From Dehalococcoidia bacterium (GTDB lineage: Bacteria > Chloroflexota > Dehalococcoidia > UBA2979), in assembly GCA_009379925.1 (NCBI GenBank), contig WHSU01000004.1, positions 86,178 to 150,177 on the forward strand: a stretch of DNA of 64,000 nt. The letters run 5' to 3'. Made by a program: the position numbers and the translations under genes. The notes under the pieces are model-generated. The model had not been told where the DNA came from. It was given only the letters and a program-made list of their open reading frames with translations, and made no database searches. This document shows positions 18,241-27,246 of the stretch, one piece after another. Numbering within the stretch: position 1 is the first letter of the stretch; every line of letters starts with the position of its first letter.

Positions 18241-18861
18241 ATGAACCCCGTACACACCGTCCAGGGCAACGCGCTCCCCTTGAACCGCGCCGACGTGGAC
18301 ACGGACCAGATCATCCCGAAGCAGTTCCTCAAGCGCATCGAGCGCACGGGGTACGGCGAATTCGCGTTCTTCGACTGGCGGAAGGACCCCGACTTCATCA
18401 CGAACCGCCCCGAGTTCAAAGACGCGCCGATCCTGCTGGCCCAGCAGAACTTCGGCTGCGGCTCCAGCCGCGAGCACGCGGTGTGGGCGCTCGAGGACAT
18501 GGGCGTGCAGGCGATGATCGCGCCGTCCTTCGCGGACATCTTCCGCAACAACTGCAGCAAGGTGGGCCTGCTGACCATCCAGCTCCCCCAGGAGGATGTG
18601 GACTACCTGATGTCCCGCGCCGAGGAGCTGCCGAGCGCCCAGATCACCGTCGACCTCGAGACGCAGACCGTGACCGCCGGCGCCGGCTGGGTGCGGCATT
18701 TCGATGTGGACCCGTTCATCAAGCACCGCCTCCTCAACGGCCTGGACGACATCGGACTGACGCTCCAGCACGACGACTCCATCGCGAAGTTCGAGACGAC
18801 GCGCCCGGCCCTCAAACCGACGACCGAGCGCGCCTTCGCGGATACCCTGAAGACCGGCTAG
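18241..18861 (+). CDS. leuD: 3-isopropylmalate dehydratase small subunit
   Basis: A 206-residue swivel-domain partner of LeuC. Diagnostic segments are LNRADVDTDQIIPKQFLKRIERTG near the N-terminus and FGCGSSREHAVWAL followed by APSFADIFRNNCSKVGLL. The ATG directly abuts the stop of the DUF2442 gene, implying coupled translation. A strong hairpin follows the stop (18886-18909) and probably ends the operon. Confidence 0.95.
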   Translation: MNPVHTVQGNALPLNRADVDTDQIIPKQFLKRIERTGYGEFAFFDWRKDPDFITNRPEFKDAPILLAQQNFGCGSSREHAVWALEDMGVQAMIAPSFADIFRNNCSKVGLLTIQLPQEDVDYLMSRAEELPSAQITVDLETQTVTAGAGWVRHFDVDPFIKHRLLNGLDDIGLTLQHDDSIAKFETTRPALKPTTERAFADTLKTG

Positions 18862-18885
18862 CCGCCGCCTCGGTCCGTCAACGAG

Positions 18886-18909
18886 GCCGTCGCTCGAAGG
18901 AGCGGCGGC
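18886..18909 (+). terminator. Hairpin terminator after leuD
   Basis: GCCGTCGCTC (18886-18895) and GAGCGGCGGC (18900-18909) form a 10-bp stem with one G-T pair and a GAAG loop, followed by TTCGCGTTCCCC. The tail is only mildly T-rich, as is usual at this GC content. Confidence 0.55.
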
Positions 18910-18948
18910 TTCGCGTTCCCCTCCGCGCGCCTGCTACCGTTTCCGTCG

Positions 18949-19848
18949 ATGACGGACGCACTGCCCTCGACGCTGCTCCCAATCCTGCGCGACGCTCTGC
19001 CGCACGCGGACATCGAAGCGTGCACACCCATCGGCGAGGGGTGGAACGTCACGGCGTGGCGGCTGCCAGACCCAGGCGGCGATTGGGCCGTGCGCCTGCC
19101 GAGAAACGCCGCGGCCGTTCCGGAGATCGAGCGCCAGACGTGCTGGTGCCGCGCGCTCGAGGCGGAGGGGTTGGCCGTCCCGCGGGATGCCCGGAACCTG
19201 CTCGGTGCCGGTGGCCAAACGGTCGCGGGCCTGTACCGCTACGTCGACGGCGCGCCGGCGGCCCGATCGCGGAACCGAGGACGGCGACGAGACCGGCTCG
19301 CGAGGGACACGGCGGACTTCGTCACGCGCCTGCACTGTGTCCCGCCTGGTCGTATCACCGCCTGCGAGCCTCACACCTACTCGCCGTGGGCGGACCACTA
19401 CGGCCCGCTGGTGAGCAAGTACGCGCCGGCTCTCGGCCCGGCGGCCCGGGCATGGGTCGAGGCGGTGGGCGCACGCCTCGAGACGGCGTCGCGCGGTGCT
19501 CCGCCGGCGGTGCCGGTGCATGGCGACCTCCATCCGGCGCACCTACTGGTCGATGACGGGGGTGCCCTGGTGGCGGTCATCGACCCGTCGGGCCCGCAGG
19601 TCGCCGACCCGGCCCTCGAGTTCGGACGCCTCGTTCGGCAATACGGCGCGCCGTTCGCGGATCAGGTCCTGAGGCACTACGGCGGCGACGTTGACGCGCA
19701 CTTCGCGGAACGGGCGCGGCTCTATGCCGCCCTGGAGCCTCTTCGAGCGGTCTGGCTCGGCATGACACGGGGCCGCCCGGAGGCCGCCACGTACGGCCGC
19801 CGCGCCCTGGCCGCCAGCGCCGTCGCGGCATCCAGGGCGGCCCAATGA
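18949..19848 (+). CDS. APH-fold small-molecule kinase (first of a tandem pair)
   Basis: A 299-residue protein of the aminoglycoside phosphotransferase/choline-kinase fold. The nucleotide loop region reads PIGEGWNVTAWRLPDPGGDWAVRLPR, the catalytic motif is HGDLHPAHLL with His near 191 and Asp near 193, and the metal-binding segment is VIDPSGPQVADP (usually IDF/IDW-D). The replacement of the usual IDFGD by IDPSG may alter metal binding. Its TGA overlaps the ATG of a paralogue by four bases. The substrate is unknown; antibiotic, sugar or choline phosphorylation are all possible. Confidence 0.72.
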   Translation: MTDALPSTLLPILRDALPHADIEACTPIGEGWNVTAWRLPDPGGDWAVRLPRNAAAVPEIERQTCWCRALEAEGLAVPRDARNLLGAGGQTVAGLYRYVDGAPAARSRNRGRRRDRLARDTADFVTRLHCVPPGRITACEPHTYSPWADHYGPLVSKYAPALGPAARAWVEAVGARLETASRGAPPAVPVHGDLHPAHLLVDDGGALVAVIDPSGPQVADPALEFGRLVRQYGAPFADQVLRHYGGDVDAHFAERARLYAALEPLRAVWLGMTRGRPEAATYGRRALAASAVAASRAAQ

Positions 19849-20765
19849 TCCGACCGGAGCTGCTCCCGCGGCTTCGCGCGGCACTGCCCCATGCCGACCT
19901 CGGACGCGCGTCGCCACTCGGAGAGGGGTGGGGCACCGTCGCATACCGCGTACCGGACCCTGGCGGCGACTGGGCGCTCCGGATGCGGCGCGGCGAGTCG
20001 TTCCGAGCCGTGACCGGCGACCTCGAGCGCGAGGTCCACCTGCTCCCCCTCCTCGAGTCGGAGGGGCTGCCGACGCCTCGGGAAGCCCGGGCCATCTCCG
20101 ACGCCAGCGGTGACCTGATCGCCACCGCACACCGGCTGATCGAGGGCGGACCGGCCACTCGCTCACGCCTCGGGCGTGGGACACGCAGGGAACGGCTCGC
20201 CGGCCAGCTCGGCGACTTCCTCACGCGCCTCCACGCGGTCCCGCTCGACGATGTACGCGAGACCGGCGTCAAAGAGATCGACCTCTGGGCAGAGCGCTAC
20301 GCACCGCTCTTCGCGGAGAGTGCACCACGCCTCGGGCCGGGGACACAGAAGTGGCTCGACGCCCTCGAAGGGCGCTTCCTGGCGGAAAGCGGGATGCGCG
20401 GCGCGCCTCGCACGCTGGTCCACGGCGACATCGCACCGGAACACATCCGGCTGGCCGAGGACGGCTCGCTGTCCGGCGTGATCGACTTCGGCGACGCGCT
20501 GATCGCCGACCCGGCGCTCGACTTGGGCGGCCTGTTGCTCGCACACGGCTCGCGGTTCACCGAGCAGGTCATGGCGCACTACGGCGGCGAGGTGGACTCG
20601 CACTTCTGGCGGCGCATGCGCTTCTACGTGGACGCCGTCCCGATCTTCCTCGTGCAGTTCGGGCACCTCTTCAACGAGGGTCAGGACGAGCGCGATGGCC
20701 GCCGCCAGTTCGCAGCGCGAGCGGCCGCAGCGACTCGCCGGGCGAGGATTGGCCCCCCGGCGTAG
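19845..20765 (+). CDS. APH-fold small-molecule kinase (second of a tandem pair)
   Basis: A 306-residue paralogue of the preceding gene, sharing ALPHADLGRASPLGEGWGTVAYR, the PDPGGDWALRM strand and HYGGEVDSHF near the end. Here the active-site motifs are fully canonical: LVHGDIAPEHI (catalytic Asp near 195) and VIDFGDALIADPALDLG for the metal site. The pair looks like a local tandem duplication in which this copy kept the catalytic sequence. ATGA overlap couples translation with the first copy. The substrate is not identifiable from sequence. Confidence 0.75.
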   Translation: MIRPELLPRLRAALPHADLGRASPLGEGWGTVAYRVPDPGGDWALRMRRGESFRAVTGDLEREVHLLPLLESEGLPTPREARAISDASGDLIATAHRLIEGGPATRSRLGRGTRRERLAGQLGDFLTRLHAVPLDDVRETGVKEIDLWAERYAPLFAESAPRLGPGTQKWLDALEGRFLAESGMRGAPRTLVHGDIAPEHIRLAEDGSLSGVIDFGDALIADPALDLGGLLLAHGSRFTEQVMAHYGGEVDSHFWRRMRFYVDAVPIFLVQFGHLFNEGQDERDGRRQFAARAAAATRRARIGPPA

Positions 20766-20793
20766 GATGGGCGCCCCGGGAAGGAGCCGGAGC

Positions 20794-21201
20794 ATGCCCG
20801 CCCTCCACCGTACGCTCGACCTGCGCGTCCCCGTGGACGACATCCCGCTGTACCACGTCCCCACCGCGATCCGGCCTCGGTCCTGGCGGCACTCGCTGCC
20901 GCTAGCCCTGACCTCGTCCCGTATCCTCGCCTCGATGCGCGACGCACCCGGCCTGCTGCGCGTCTCGATTTACGCGCGGCCCTGGCGCGGGGAGTTCCTC
21001 ACGCTGAGTACCTGGTACGACGAGGACTCGATGCGCGCGTGGATGCCCACCGAGCCCCACCGCACGGCCATGGCCAGTCTGCGGCGCTGGGCCGACGCGG
21101 GCGCGTTCCTATCCGCGCCCTACGAAGCCCTCGACTCGCCCGTGGACTGGGACGATGTGGCGCAGCGCCTGAGCGAAGCGCGCGCGGCGCGATCCGGGTA
21201 G
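20794..21201 (+). CDS. ABM/DUF3291-like small protein
   Basis: A 135-residue protein from ATG 20794, with AAGGAG at 20781-20786. The segment [34 protein letters not shown] resembles the core of dimeric alpha-beta-barrel proteins (antibiotic-biosynthesis-monooxygenase-like or DUF3291), where a strand with W/Y is followed by a helix containing P-H. No catalytic residues can be assigned. It follows the APH pair by 28 bp and may be co-transcribed with it. Confidence 0.5.
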   Translation: MPALHRTLDLRVPVDDIPLYHVPTAIRPRSWRHSLPLALTSSRILASMRDAPGLLRVSIYARPWRGEFLTLSTWYDEDSMRAWMPTEPHRTAMASLRRWADAGAFLSAPYEALDSPVDWDDVAQRLSEARAARSG

Positions 21202-21232
21202 TTGGCAGGCGTCGGCCTGCTGGAGACGCGGC

Positions 21233-21261
21233 CTGACCCCAACCGAGGGCCGCGCTACACT
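21233..21261 (+). promoter_or_regulatory. Candidate leuB promoter
   Basis: CTGACC at 21233-21238 and TACACT at 21256-21261 are 17 bp apart, about 44 bp upstream of the leuB ATG. This suggests leuB has its own promoter, separate from the ilvB-leuD operon. Confidence 0.4.
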
Positions 21262-21304
21262 CGCCGCGACCCCGAGCACTCCTGACCCGAAGGGCACCCA
21301 CCCC

Positions 21305-22402
21305 ATGGCGACGTTCGACATCCTCGTGCTGCCGGGAGACGGCATCGGCCCCGAAGTCACCGCCGAAGGCGTGCGCGCGCTCGAGGCCATCGGGCAGCGC
21401 TTCGAGCACGTCTTCCGCTTCTCGGAGGACCATGTCGGTGGCGCCGCCATCGATGCATACGGGGTGCCGATCCGGCCCGAGACCCTGGAGGAGGCCAAGC
21501 GCTCGGATGCCGTGCTCTGGGGCGCCGTCGGCCTGCCGAAGTACGACAACGACCCGAGCGCGCCGGTGCGGCCCGAACAGGGCCTGCTCCAACTGCGCCG
21601 CGACCTGAACCTGTGGGCCAACCTGCGGCCCGTGCGCACCGAACCCGCCCTCACGCACGCCTCGACGCTCAAGCCGGAGGTGATCGAGGGCGTGGACATC
21701 CTGGTGATCCGCGAGCTGACCAGCGGCATCTACTTCGGCGAACCGCGCGAGCGCCGCATGGTGGACGGCCGCCGCGAGGCCGTCAACACCATGTACTACA
21801 ACGAGGACGAGGTCGCCCGCGTCGCCCACCTCGGCTTCCGCGCCGCGCGACAGCGCCGCGGCAAGCTCACGAGCGTGGACAAGGCGAACGTGCTCCAGGT
21901 CTCGCAGCTCTGGCGCGAGGTGGTGACCGAGGTCGCGCGGGAGTACCCGGACGTCGAGCTGGAGCACTTGATCGTGGACGCGGCGACCATGCACCTGATC
22001 CGCCGCCCGCGTGACTTCGATGTCATCATCGCGGGCAACCTCTTCGGCGACATCCTCACGGACGAAGCCTCGATGCTCACGGGCTCGCTGGGGATGCTGC
22101 CCTCGGCGTCCCTGACCGAGCCGCGCGAGGATGGCACGAGCCTCGGGATGTACGAGCCGATCCACGGCTCCGCCCCGGACATCGCCGGCAAGGGCATCGC
22201 GAACCCGCTGGCGATGGTCCTCAGCGCCGCGCTGCTACTCCGCCACTCCTGTGGCCTCGAGGAGGAGGCGCAGGCCCTCGAACGCGCGGTCGCACGCACC
22301 ATCGAGGACGGTCTGCGCACGGCCGACCTCGCCTCCGGCGACGAGCGCGCGCTGTCGACGCGCGAGATGGCGGACGCGGTCCTCGAGCGCATCGGAGGTT
22401 AG
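21305..22402 (+). CDS. leuB: 3-isopropylmalate dehydrogenase
   Basis: An NAD-dependent oxidative decarboxylase of 365 residues that makes 2-oxoisocaproate for leucine and, with citramalate-derived substrate, 2-oxobutyrate for isoleucine. The N-terminus [27 protein letters not shown], the catalytic Tyr in [24 protein letters not shown], and the metal/NAD segments [17 protein letters not shown] and [19 protein letters not shown] are all canonical. It is separated from leuACD by the APH pair and the ABM-like gene and has its own candidate promoter. The next gene is convergent. Confidence 0.95.
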   Translation: MATFDILVLPGDGIGPEVTAEGVRALEAIGQRFEHVFRFSEDHVGGAAIDAYGVPIRPETLEEAKRSDAVLWGAVGLPKYDNDPSAPVRPEQGLLQLRRDLNLWANLRPVRTEPALTHASTLKPEVIEGVDILVIRELTSGIYFGEPRERRMVDGRREAVNTMYYNEDEVARVAHLGFRAARQRRGKLTSVDKANVLQVSQLWREVVTEVAREYPDVELEHLIVDAATMHLIRRPRDFDVIIAGNLFGDILTDEASMLTGSLGMLPSASLTEPREDGTSLGMYEPIHGSAPDIAGKGIANPLAMVLSAALLLRHSCGLEEEAQALERAVARTIEDGLRTADLASGDERALSTREMADAVLERIGG

Positions 22403-22460
22403 GGACGGGGGCCTACCCGCCTGGCCCACTCGGTAGTGGCGGCCCGCCGGCCCTCGTCCT

Positions 22461-22526
22461 GACGATCGAACGTTACCCGCATGAGGTCGCGAGGCTCGGG
22501 GCTATACGATTAAACGTTCAATCGTC
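22461..22526. repeat. 14-bp inverted repeat between convergent genes
   Basis: GACGATCGAACGTT (22461-22474) and AACGTTCAATCGTC (22513-22526) are complementary at 13 of 14 positions, with a 38-bp spacer. Each arm contains AACGTT. The repeat lies between leuB and the convergent Nudix gene. It could form a cruciform, act as a bidirectional transcript-end structure or be a protein-binding site. Confidence 0.5.
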
Positions 22527-22530
22527 CAGA

Positions 22531-23049
22531 TCACACGCCGGTGTCCACCGGCACCGAGGGCAACTCCCCCGCGAGGAGGGGTGGCAGAAGTTCGTGGATG
22601 CGCCGAGGCACGAACACCTCGCTAAGGACCGCGTCGCATAGCTCGTCGACGGTCCACCAGTGCCACCAGTCGTCTCCGACCATGAACTCGGCCTCGAGCG
22701 GCTGGATCGCGCCGGGTCGCACGTGGAATCGAGGTGCGTGCACGAGGTAGTAGCGCTCCAGCGACCGGTAGCGTACTCCGCCGTCGCCGCGCCACACGTG
22801 GTCGCGTGTCCACACACAGGGGCCGACCGACGGCACCCGCAGCCCGGTCTCCTCCCACAGCTCGCGGCACGCGGCTTCCTCGAAGCTCTCACCGGGGTCG
22901 AGGCCACCGCCGGGTGTGAACCAGATCGGCACGCGGTCGGCGCCGGCGCGGTCGGGCGGGGCGAGGGCGTGGAACAGCAGCAGCCGGCCCTCGACGTCGT
23001 CGATGACCAGCAGGCGGGCACTCGGGCGCGGTGTGGGGTCGTCGGTCAC
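22531..23049 (-). CDS. Nudix hydrolase
   Basis: A 172-residue protein with the Nudix box GGGLDPGESFEEAACRELWE (continuing ETG) near residues 52-74, matching the GX5EX7REUXEEXGU pattern. The GTG at 23049 (TDDPTPRPSARLLVIDD) was chosen because the in-frame sequence upstream is Arg/Ser-rich and non-conserved. Such proteins hydrolyse nucleoside diphosphates linked to other groups; with no further specificity motif the substrate is unknown. It is transcribed towards leuB. Confidence 0.82.
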   Translation of the reverse strand: MTDDPTPRPSARLLVIDDVEGRLLLFHALAPPDRAGADRVPIWFTPGGGLDPGESFEEAACRELWEETGLRVPSVGPCVWTRDHVWRGDGGVRYRSLERYYLVHAPRFHVRPGAIQPLEAEFMVGDDWWHWWTVDELCDAVLSEVFVPRRIHELLPPLLAGELPSVPVDTGV

Positions 23050-23361
23050 GGCACGGTCCGGATACGGGGAAACCCTCGATTGCTGGCGGGCGGACGGCCA
23101 GCCTACACTAGAGACACTGTGCGAACGATGCGAGACGCAACAGAGGCGGTGCGCGCTGTCCGGCCCACGAGGCCGGCAGCGACGATGATCGCGCCCCGGT
23201 AGCCCGGCGGCGCCACTCGCCATCGCGCGGAACCCCACACCCGCGGTCCGATGACCCAGCCGGCGCCTCCGGATGGCTGGCCGCGCCTCGTATCCCTCGA
23301 GCGCGGCCCCTAACGCAGGACTCCTCGCCGGCGGGGCGCCGGCGCTCGAAAGCGGGCCACG
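23050..23361 (+). promoter_or_regulatory. cimA upstream region with candidate promoter
   Basis: This 312-bp stretch holds no convincing gene. TTGCTG at 23080-23085 and TACACT at 23104-23109, 18 bp apart, form a candidate promoter that leaves a leader of about 245 bases before cimA. A short ORF at 23128-23202 ends TMIAPR, but is not rich enough in Ile, Leu or Val to call a leader peptide. Several GC-rich inverted repeats occur, for example around 23331-23343. Confidence 0.4.
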
Positions 23362-25023
23362 ATGACACAGGTACCGACGCGGGATACGACCGACGGCATG
23401 ACACCCGGGACCGGCTGGGCGCCGGACCAGCCGGTCGAGCTGTATGACACGACGCTACGCGACGGCCTCGGGATGGAGGGGCTGAGCCTCTCGCTGGAAG
23501 ACAAGTTGCTGATCCTCCAGAAGCTGGACGACCTCGGCGTGCACTACATCGAGGGCGGCTATCCGGGCTCCAATCCGAAGGACGCCGAGTTCTTCGAGCG
23601 CGCGCGACAACTCCCCCTGAAGCACGCGCGCCTCGTGGCCTTCGGGTCGACACGGCGCGCGGGGGGCGACGCGAAGAGTGACCCGGCGATCCAGGCCGTG
23701 CTCAAGGCCGGCACGCCCGTGGTCACGCTCGTCGGCAAGTCCTCCTCCGAGCAGGTGCGCGAGGTGCTCCAGACGACCGAGGAGGAGAACCTGGCCATGA
23801 TCCGCGACTCGGTGGCGCACCTGCGCGCTGAGGGCCGCGATGTGGTCTTCGACGCCGAACACTTCTTCGACGGCTTCGCCGACGACCCGGACTATGCCCT
23901 CGCCACGCTGCGCGCCGCTGACCAGGCCGGCGGCGGCACCGTCGCGCTCTGCGACACCAACGGCGGCTCGCTGCCCGAGCACGTGGTCGCCGGCGTGAAG
24001 GCCGCCCGCGAGGTCGTCAGTTGCCGTGTGGGGATCCACGTGCACAACGACGCGGACATGGCGGTGGCGAACACGCTGCTGGCGGTACAGGCGGGCGCGA
24101 CGCAGGTGCAGGCCTGCCTCAACGGCTGGGGCGAACGGACCGGCAACGCCAACATCCTCTCCGTGATCGCGAATCTAAAACTGAAGCTGGGCCTCGATGT
24201 CGTCACGGACGACCAACTGCGCCGCCTGACGGAGACCGCGCACTTCGCCTCGGAGCTGGCGAACCTGCAACCGAATTCGCAGCAGCCGTACGTGGGCACG
24301 GGCGCATTCGCGCACAAGGCGGGGCTACACGTGGCGGCGATCACGAAGTCACCCGGCTCCTACACGCACGTCGACCCGCTGGCAGTGGGGAACATCGAGC
24401 GGGTGCTTGTCTCGGAGCTGGCGGGCCGCCGCAACATCGTGCAGAAGCTCCGCGAGCAGGGCGTGGAGCTGGAGTTGACGGACGAGCAGACGGTGCGCGT
24501 CCTGGAGCGCGTGAAGGCGCAGGAGGCCCAGGGCTTCCAGTACGAGTCCGCCGAGGCCTCGTTCGAACTCCTCGTGCGCCGCGAGGTCGAGCAGTACCGC
24601 CCGCCCTTCGACGTGGAGGACTTCCTGATCGTGCAGCGCCGCCGCCACACGCGCCGGCGCGGCCCAGACGACGCTGAGAACGAACTCCTGTCACAGGCCA
24701 TGGTGAAGGTCCGCGTGGGCGATCAGGTCAGCCAGATCGCGGCGGACGGCAACGGCCCCGTGTCGGCGCTGGTGAGCGCGGTCCACGGCGCGCTCGAGAC
24801 CGTCTTCCCCGGGGTCGCCGCGGTGCACCTTATTGACTACAAGGTGCGCATCATCAACTCGGCGGGCGGCGCCGACGCGGCCGTGCGCGTGCTCATCGAG
24901 TCCTCGGACGGCCTGCATCTCTGGCGGACCGTGGGCGCATCTACCGACATCATCGAGGCGTCGTGGATCGCACTGCAGGATGCGTACGAGTACTGGATCC
25001 GGCGCTGGGGTCAGGCCGAGTAG
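23362..25023 (+). CDS. cimA: (R)-citramalate synthase
   Basis: A 553-residue DRE-TIM enzyme that condenses pyruvate with acetyl-CoA to citramalate, bypassing threonine deaminase for isoleucine. Signatures are ELYDTTLRDGLGMEGLSLS, HYIEGGYPGSNPKD, the AEHFFDGF segment typical of CimA (rather than LeuA), HVHNDADMAVANTL and NGWGERTGNANI. The C-terminal LeuA-dimer-like regulatory domain covers about residues 405-550 and probably binds isoleucine. LeuC, LeuD and LeuB would continue the pathway to 2-oxobutyrate. Its end overlaps the convergent histidine kinase gene by 13 bp. Confidence 0.92.
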   Translation: MTQVPTRDTTDGMTPGTGWAPDQPVELYDTTLRDGLGMEGLSLSLEDKLLILQKLDDLGVHYIEGGYPGSNPKDAEFFERARQLPLKHARLVAFGSTRRAGGDAKSDPAIQAVLKAGTPVVTLVGKSSSEQVREVLQTTEEENLAMIRDSVAHLRAEGRDVVFDAEHFFDGFADDPDYALATLRAADQAGGGTVALCDTNGGSLPEHVVAGVKAAREVVSCRVGIHVHNDADMAVANTLLAVQAGATQVQACLNGWGERTGNANILSVIANLKLKLGLDVVTDDQLRRLTETAHFASELANLQPNSQQPYVGTGAFAHKAGLHVAAITKSPGSYTHVDPLAVGNIERVLVSELAGRRNIVQKLREQGVELELTDEQTVRVLERVKAQEAQGFQYESAEASFELLVRREVEQYRPPFDVEDFLIVQRRRHTRRRGPDDAENELLSQAMVKVRVGDQVSQIAADGNGPVSALVSAVHGALETVFPGVAAVHLIDYKVRIINSAGGADAAVRVLIESSDGLHLWRTVGASTDIIEASWIALQDAYEYWIRRWGQAE

Positions 25024-26552
25024 CGGCCGGGCGAACGGCTCGCCTGCCCGGGCTCGCGTGGGGCTTGCTCGCGCGCGCGCAAGCGTCGCCGCGGGCGGTC
25101 CGAGGCGGGACCGGCCACCGGCAAGCGCACGGTGAAGACCGTGCCGGAGTCGGTGCTGGACTCCACGACCGCCTGGCCCTCGTGTGCCTGCACCAGCTCA
25201 TGGACGATCGCGAGCCCCAGGCCACTGTGCCGGTCGTCGCTGCGCGACGGGTCCACCTGGTAGAAGCGGTCGAAGACGTGCGGCAGGTGGTCCGGCGCGA
25301 TGGCGCCGCCGCCGTTGTGTACCTCGATCGCCGCGTCGTCGCCGATGAGGTACGTGCGCAGCAGCACCTCCGTGCCGGCGGGCGCGTACCGGATGGCGTT
25401 GTCCACGAGGTTGGCGAGCACCTGCTCCAGGCGCCGGCCATCCGCCCGGATCTCTCCGGCGGCCGGCGCCAGCCGGATCTCGATGTCCTGTTGCTCGGCG
25501 AGGTAGCGGAAACGCCGGGCGGTGTCCGAGACGACCGCGTCCACATCGACGGCATCGAGGTTCAACTGCAGCGTGCCGGACTCGATCTCGGAGAGGTAGA
25601 GCAGGTCGTCCACCAGCGCGCGGATGCGTTCCGCCTCGTCGTGGATCACCGCGGCCATCTCCCTCGATTGCTCGCGGTCGTCCGCCATGCCGTCCACCAT
25701 CGCCTGCGAGAACCCCTGGATCGAGGTCAGCGGGGTCTTCAATTCGTGCGACACGTTCGCCAGCAGGTCGCGCATCGCGCGGTTGCTGCGGGCGACCTGC
25801 GCGGACATCTGGTTGAACGCGCTGGCCAGCGCTCCCACCTCGTCCGACCCCGCATCGTCGATGCGCTGCTGGAGGTCGCCCCGCGCCATGGCCTCGGAGG
25901 CTCGCGTCATCTGCGCGATCGGCTTCGTGATACGTGAGGCGAGCAGCGTGGCGGCGACGACCGCGACGACCGCGGCCGAGAGGCCGGCGACGCTGAGTCG
26001 GGGCAGCAGGGCGGCCCACGCGGACGTCACATCGCCGGCGGGCACGGCGATCACCAGCTGCATCTGCGGCGTCCACGGCGGCCAGGTGGGGATCACACGC
26101 TCGGCGGCCGTGGTGAACAGATAGAGGTCCTCGCCGCCGGCGTTGGTGCGCACGGTGTGGAAGGACGACATGCTCCCGGCCGGGCGGCCGTCCTCCTGGG
26201 GCTCCGGCGTGGGCGTGGCGGCCGGCAGATCCAACCGCTCGCCGAGCATGCTATTCGCCACGTCGGTATCGATGACCACGCGCTGGACGTTGTCCAGCAG
26301 CAGGATGCGGATGTCGTAGTAGCCGGCGACCTGCTCCAGGTCCTCGCGCATCAGCTCGCGCGGCCAGCCGTTCAGTTCCATGTTGCCCGCGCGCTGCGTC
26401 AGCGGCGCCACCAGCAGGCCGATGCGCTGCTCGGCGGAGTCCACCTGCTGCTCGCGCAGCAGCAGCACGAACCCGGATGCGGACAGGAACAGGCTGAGCG
26501 CGATCACGATCGCGAACGCGGCGAGCAGCCGGCCGCGGAGGCTACGGTGCAT
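25011..26552 (-). CDS. Sensor histidine kinase (PhoR/BaeS-like)
   Basis: A 513-residue membrane kinase. The first helix is at about 8-33, an extracytoplasmic sensor region of roughly 150 residues with a Pro-rich loop follows, and the second helix is at about 185-208. Then come a HAMP linker (ASRITKPIAQMTRASEAMARGDL), the H-box NVSHELKTPLTSIQGF with phospho-acceptor His near 269, N-box LVDNAIRYAP, and the G-box SGLGLAIV. The C-terminus carries an extra Arg-rich tail. It overlaps the response-regulator gene by 11 bp, so both are co-expressed. The stimulus is unknown; no phosphate-transport genes are nearby. Confidence 0.9.
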   Translation of the reverse strand: MHRSLRGRLLAAFAIVIALSLFLSASGFVLLLREQQVDSAEQRIGLLVAPLTQRAGNMELNGWPRELMREDLEQVAGYYDIRILLLDNVQRVVIDTDVANSMLGERLDLPAATPTPEPQEDGRPAGSMSSFHTVRTNAGGEDLYLFTTAAERVIPTWPPWTPQMQLVIAVPAGDVTSAWAALLPRLSVAGLSAAVVAVVAATLLASRITKPIAQMTRASEAMARGDLQQRIDDAGSDEVGALASAFNQMSAQVARSNRAMRDLLANVSHELKTPLTSIQGFSQAMVDGMADDREQSREMAAVIHDEAERIRALVDDLLYLSEIESGTLQLNLDAVDVDAVVSDTARRFRYLAEQQDIEIRLAPAAGEIRADGRRLEQVLANLVDNAIRYAPAGTEVLLRTYLIGDDAAIEVHNGGGAIAPDHLPHVFDRFYQVDPSRSDDRHSGLGLAIVHELVQAHEGQAVVESSTDSGTVFTVRLPVAGPASDRPRRRLRAREQAPREPGQASRSPGRYSA

Positions 26553-27246
26553 CGGGGTCGGGGACCAGCTTGTAGCCGACGCCCCAGACCGTCTCGATCT
26601 TCGGGCGTCCGCCCTTCAGCTTGTCGCGCAGCCACGCGACGTGGACATCGATGGTGCGGACATCGCCGTAGAAGTCCTCGCCCCACACCATGCCCAGGAG
26701 TCGTTCGCGGTCCAGGACGACGTTCGGGTGGCGCAGGAACGCCTCCAGCAGGTCGAACTCGCGCTGGCGCAGCCGGACGCGCTCGCCGGCCACGATCACG
26801 TCGCGGCTCGCGGGGTCGAGGCGCACATCCTCCACGGTCACCGCCGCACGCTGACCGTCGTCCGAGGCCGCGGTGCGGTCCCAGTCGCGGCGCCGCAGCG
26901 CCGCCTTGACGCGCGCGACGACCTCCCGAGGGTTGAAGGGCTTGGTGATGTAGTCGTCCGCGCCCATCTCGAGGCCGACGATCTTGTCCACATCGTCTGA
27001 GCGGGCGGTCAGCATGATCACGGGGACATCCGAGTTGCGGCGGATCTCGGTGCAGACCTCGAAGCCACCCAGCTCGGGCATCATCAGGTCGAGCAGCACC
27101 AGGTCCGGGCCTTCGGCGCGGAAGCGCTCGAGCGCCTCGCGTCCGTCGTAGGCGACGGAGACGTCGTAGCCCTCGTTGCGCAGATACAGACGCAGCAGCT
27201 TGATGATGTTCTGCTCGTCGTCCGCAACCAGGATCTTAGAGGGCAT
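26542..27246 (-). CDS. OmpR-family response regulator
   Basis: A 234-residue DNA-binding response regulator. The receiver domain has the acidic pair DD at 9-10, phospho-acceptor D53 in LLDLMMPE, and K in ITKPFNPRE. The C-terminal winged helix (about 135-232) shows LRQREFDLLEAFLRHPNVVLDR and TIDVHVAWLRDKL. ATG 27246 was chosen because the receiver begins directly there; in-frame sequence further upstream is not conserved. It is the partner of the downstream kinase. Direct heptamer repeats with 11-bp periodicity lie about 185-200 bp upstream and could be an autoregulatory box. Confidence 0.92.
   Translation of the reverse strand: MPSKILVADDEQNIIKLLRLYLRNEGYDVSVAYDGREALERFRAEGPDLVLLDLMMPELGGFEVCTEIRRNSDVPVIMLTARSDDVDKIVGLEMGADDYITKPFNPREVVARVKAALRRRDWDRTAASDDGQRAAVTVEDVRLDPASRDVIVAGERVRLRQREFDLLEAFLRHPNVVLDRERLLGMVWGEDFYGDVRTIDVHVAWLRDKLKGGRPKIETVWGVGYKLVPDPDAP

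Noticed and set aside
23128..23202. Possible leader peptide before cimA
   Set aside because: The 24-residue ORF has only one Ile and two Val and no clear terminator follows, unlike the ilvB leader.
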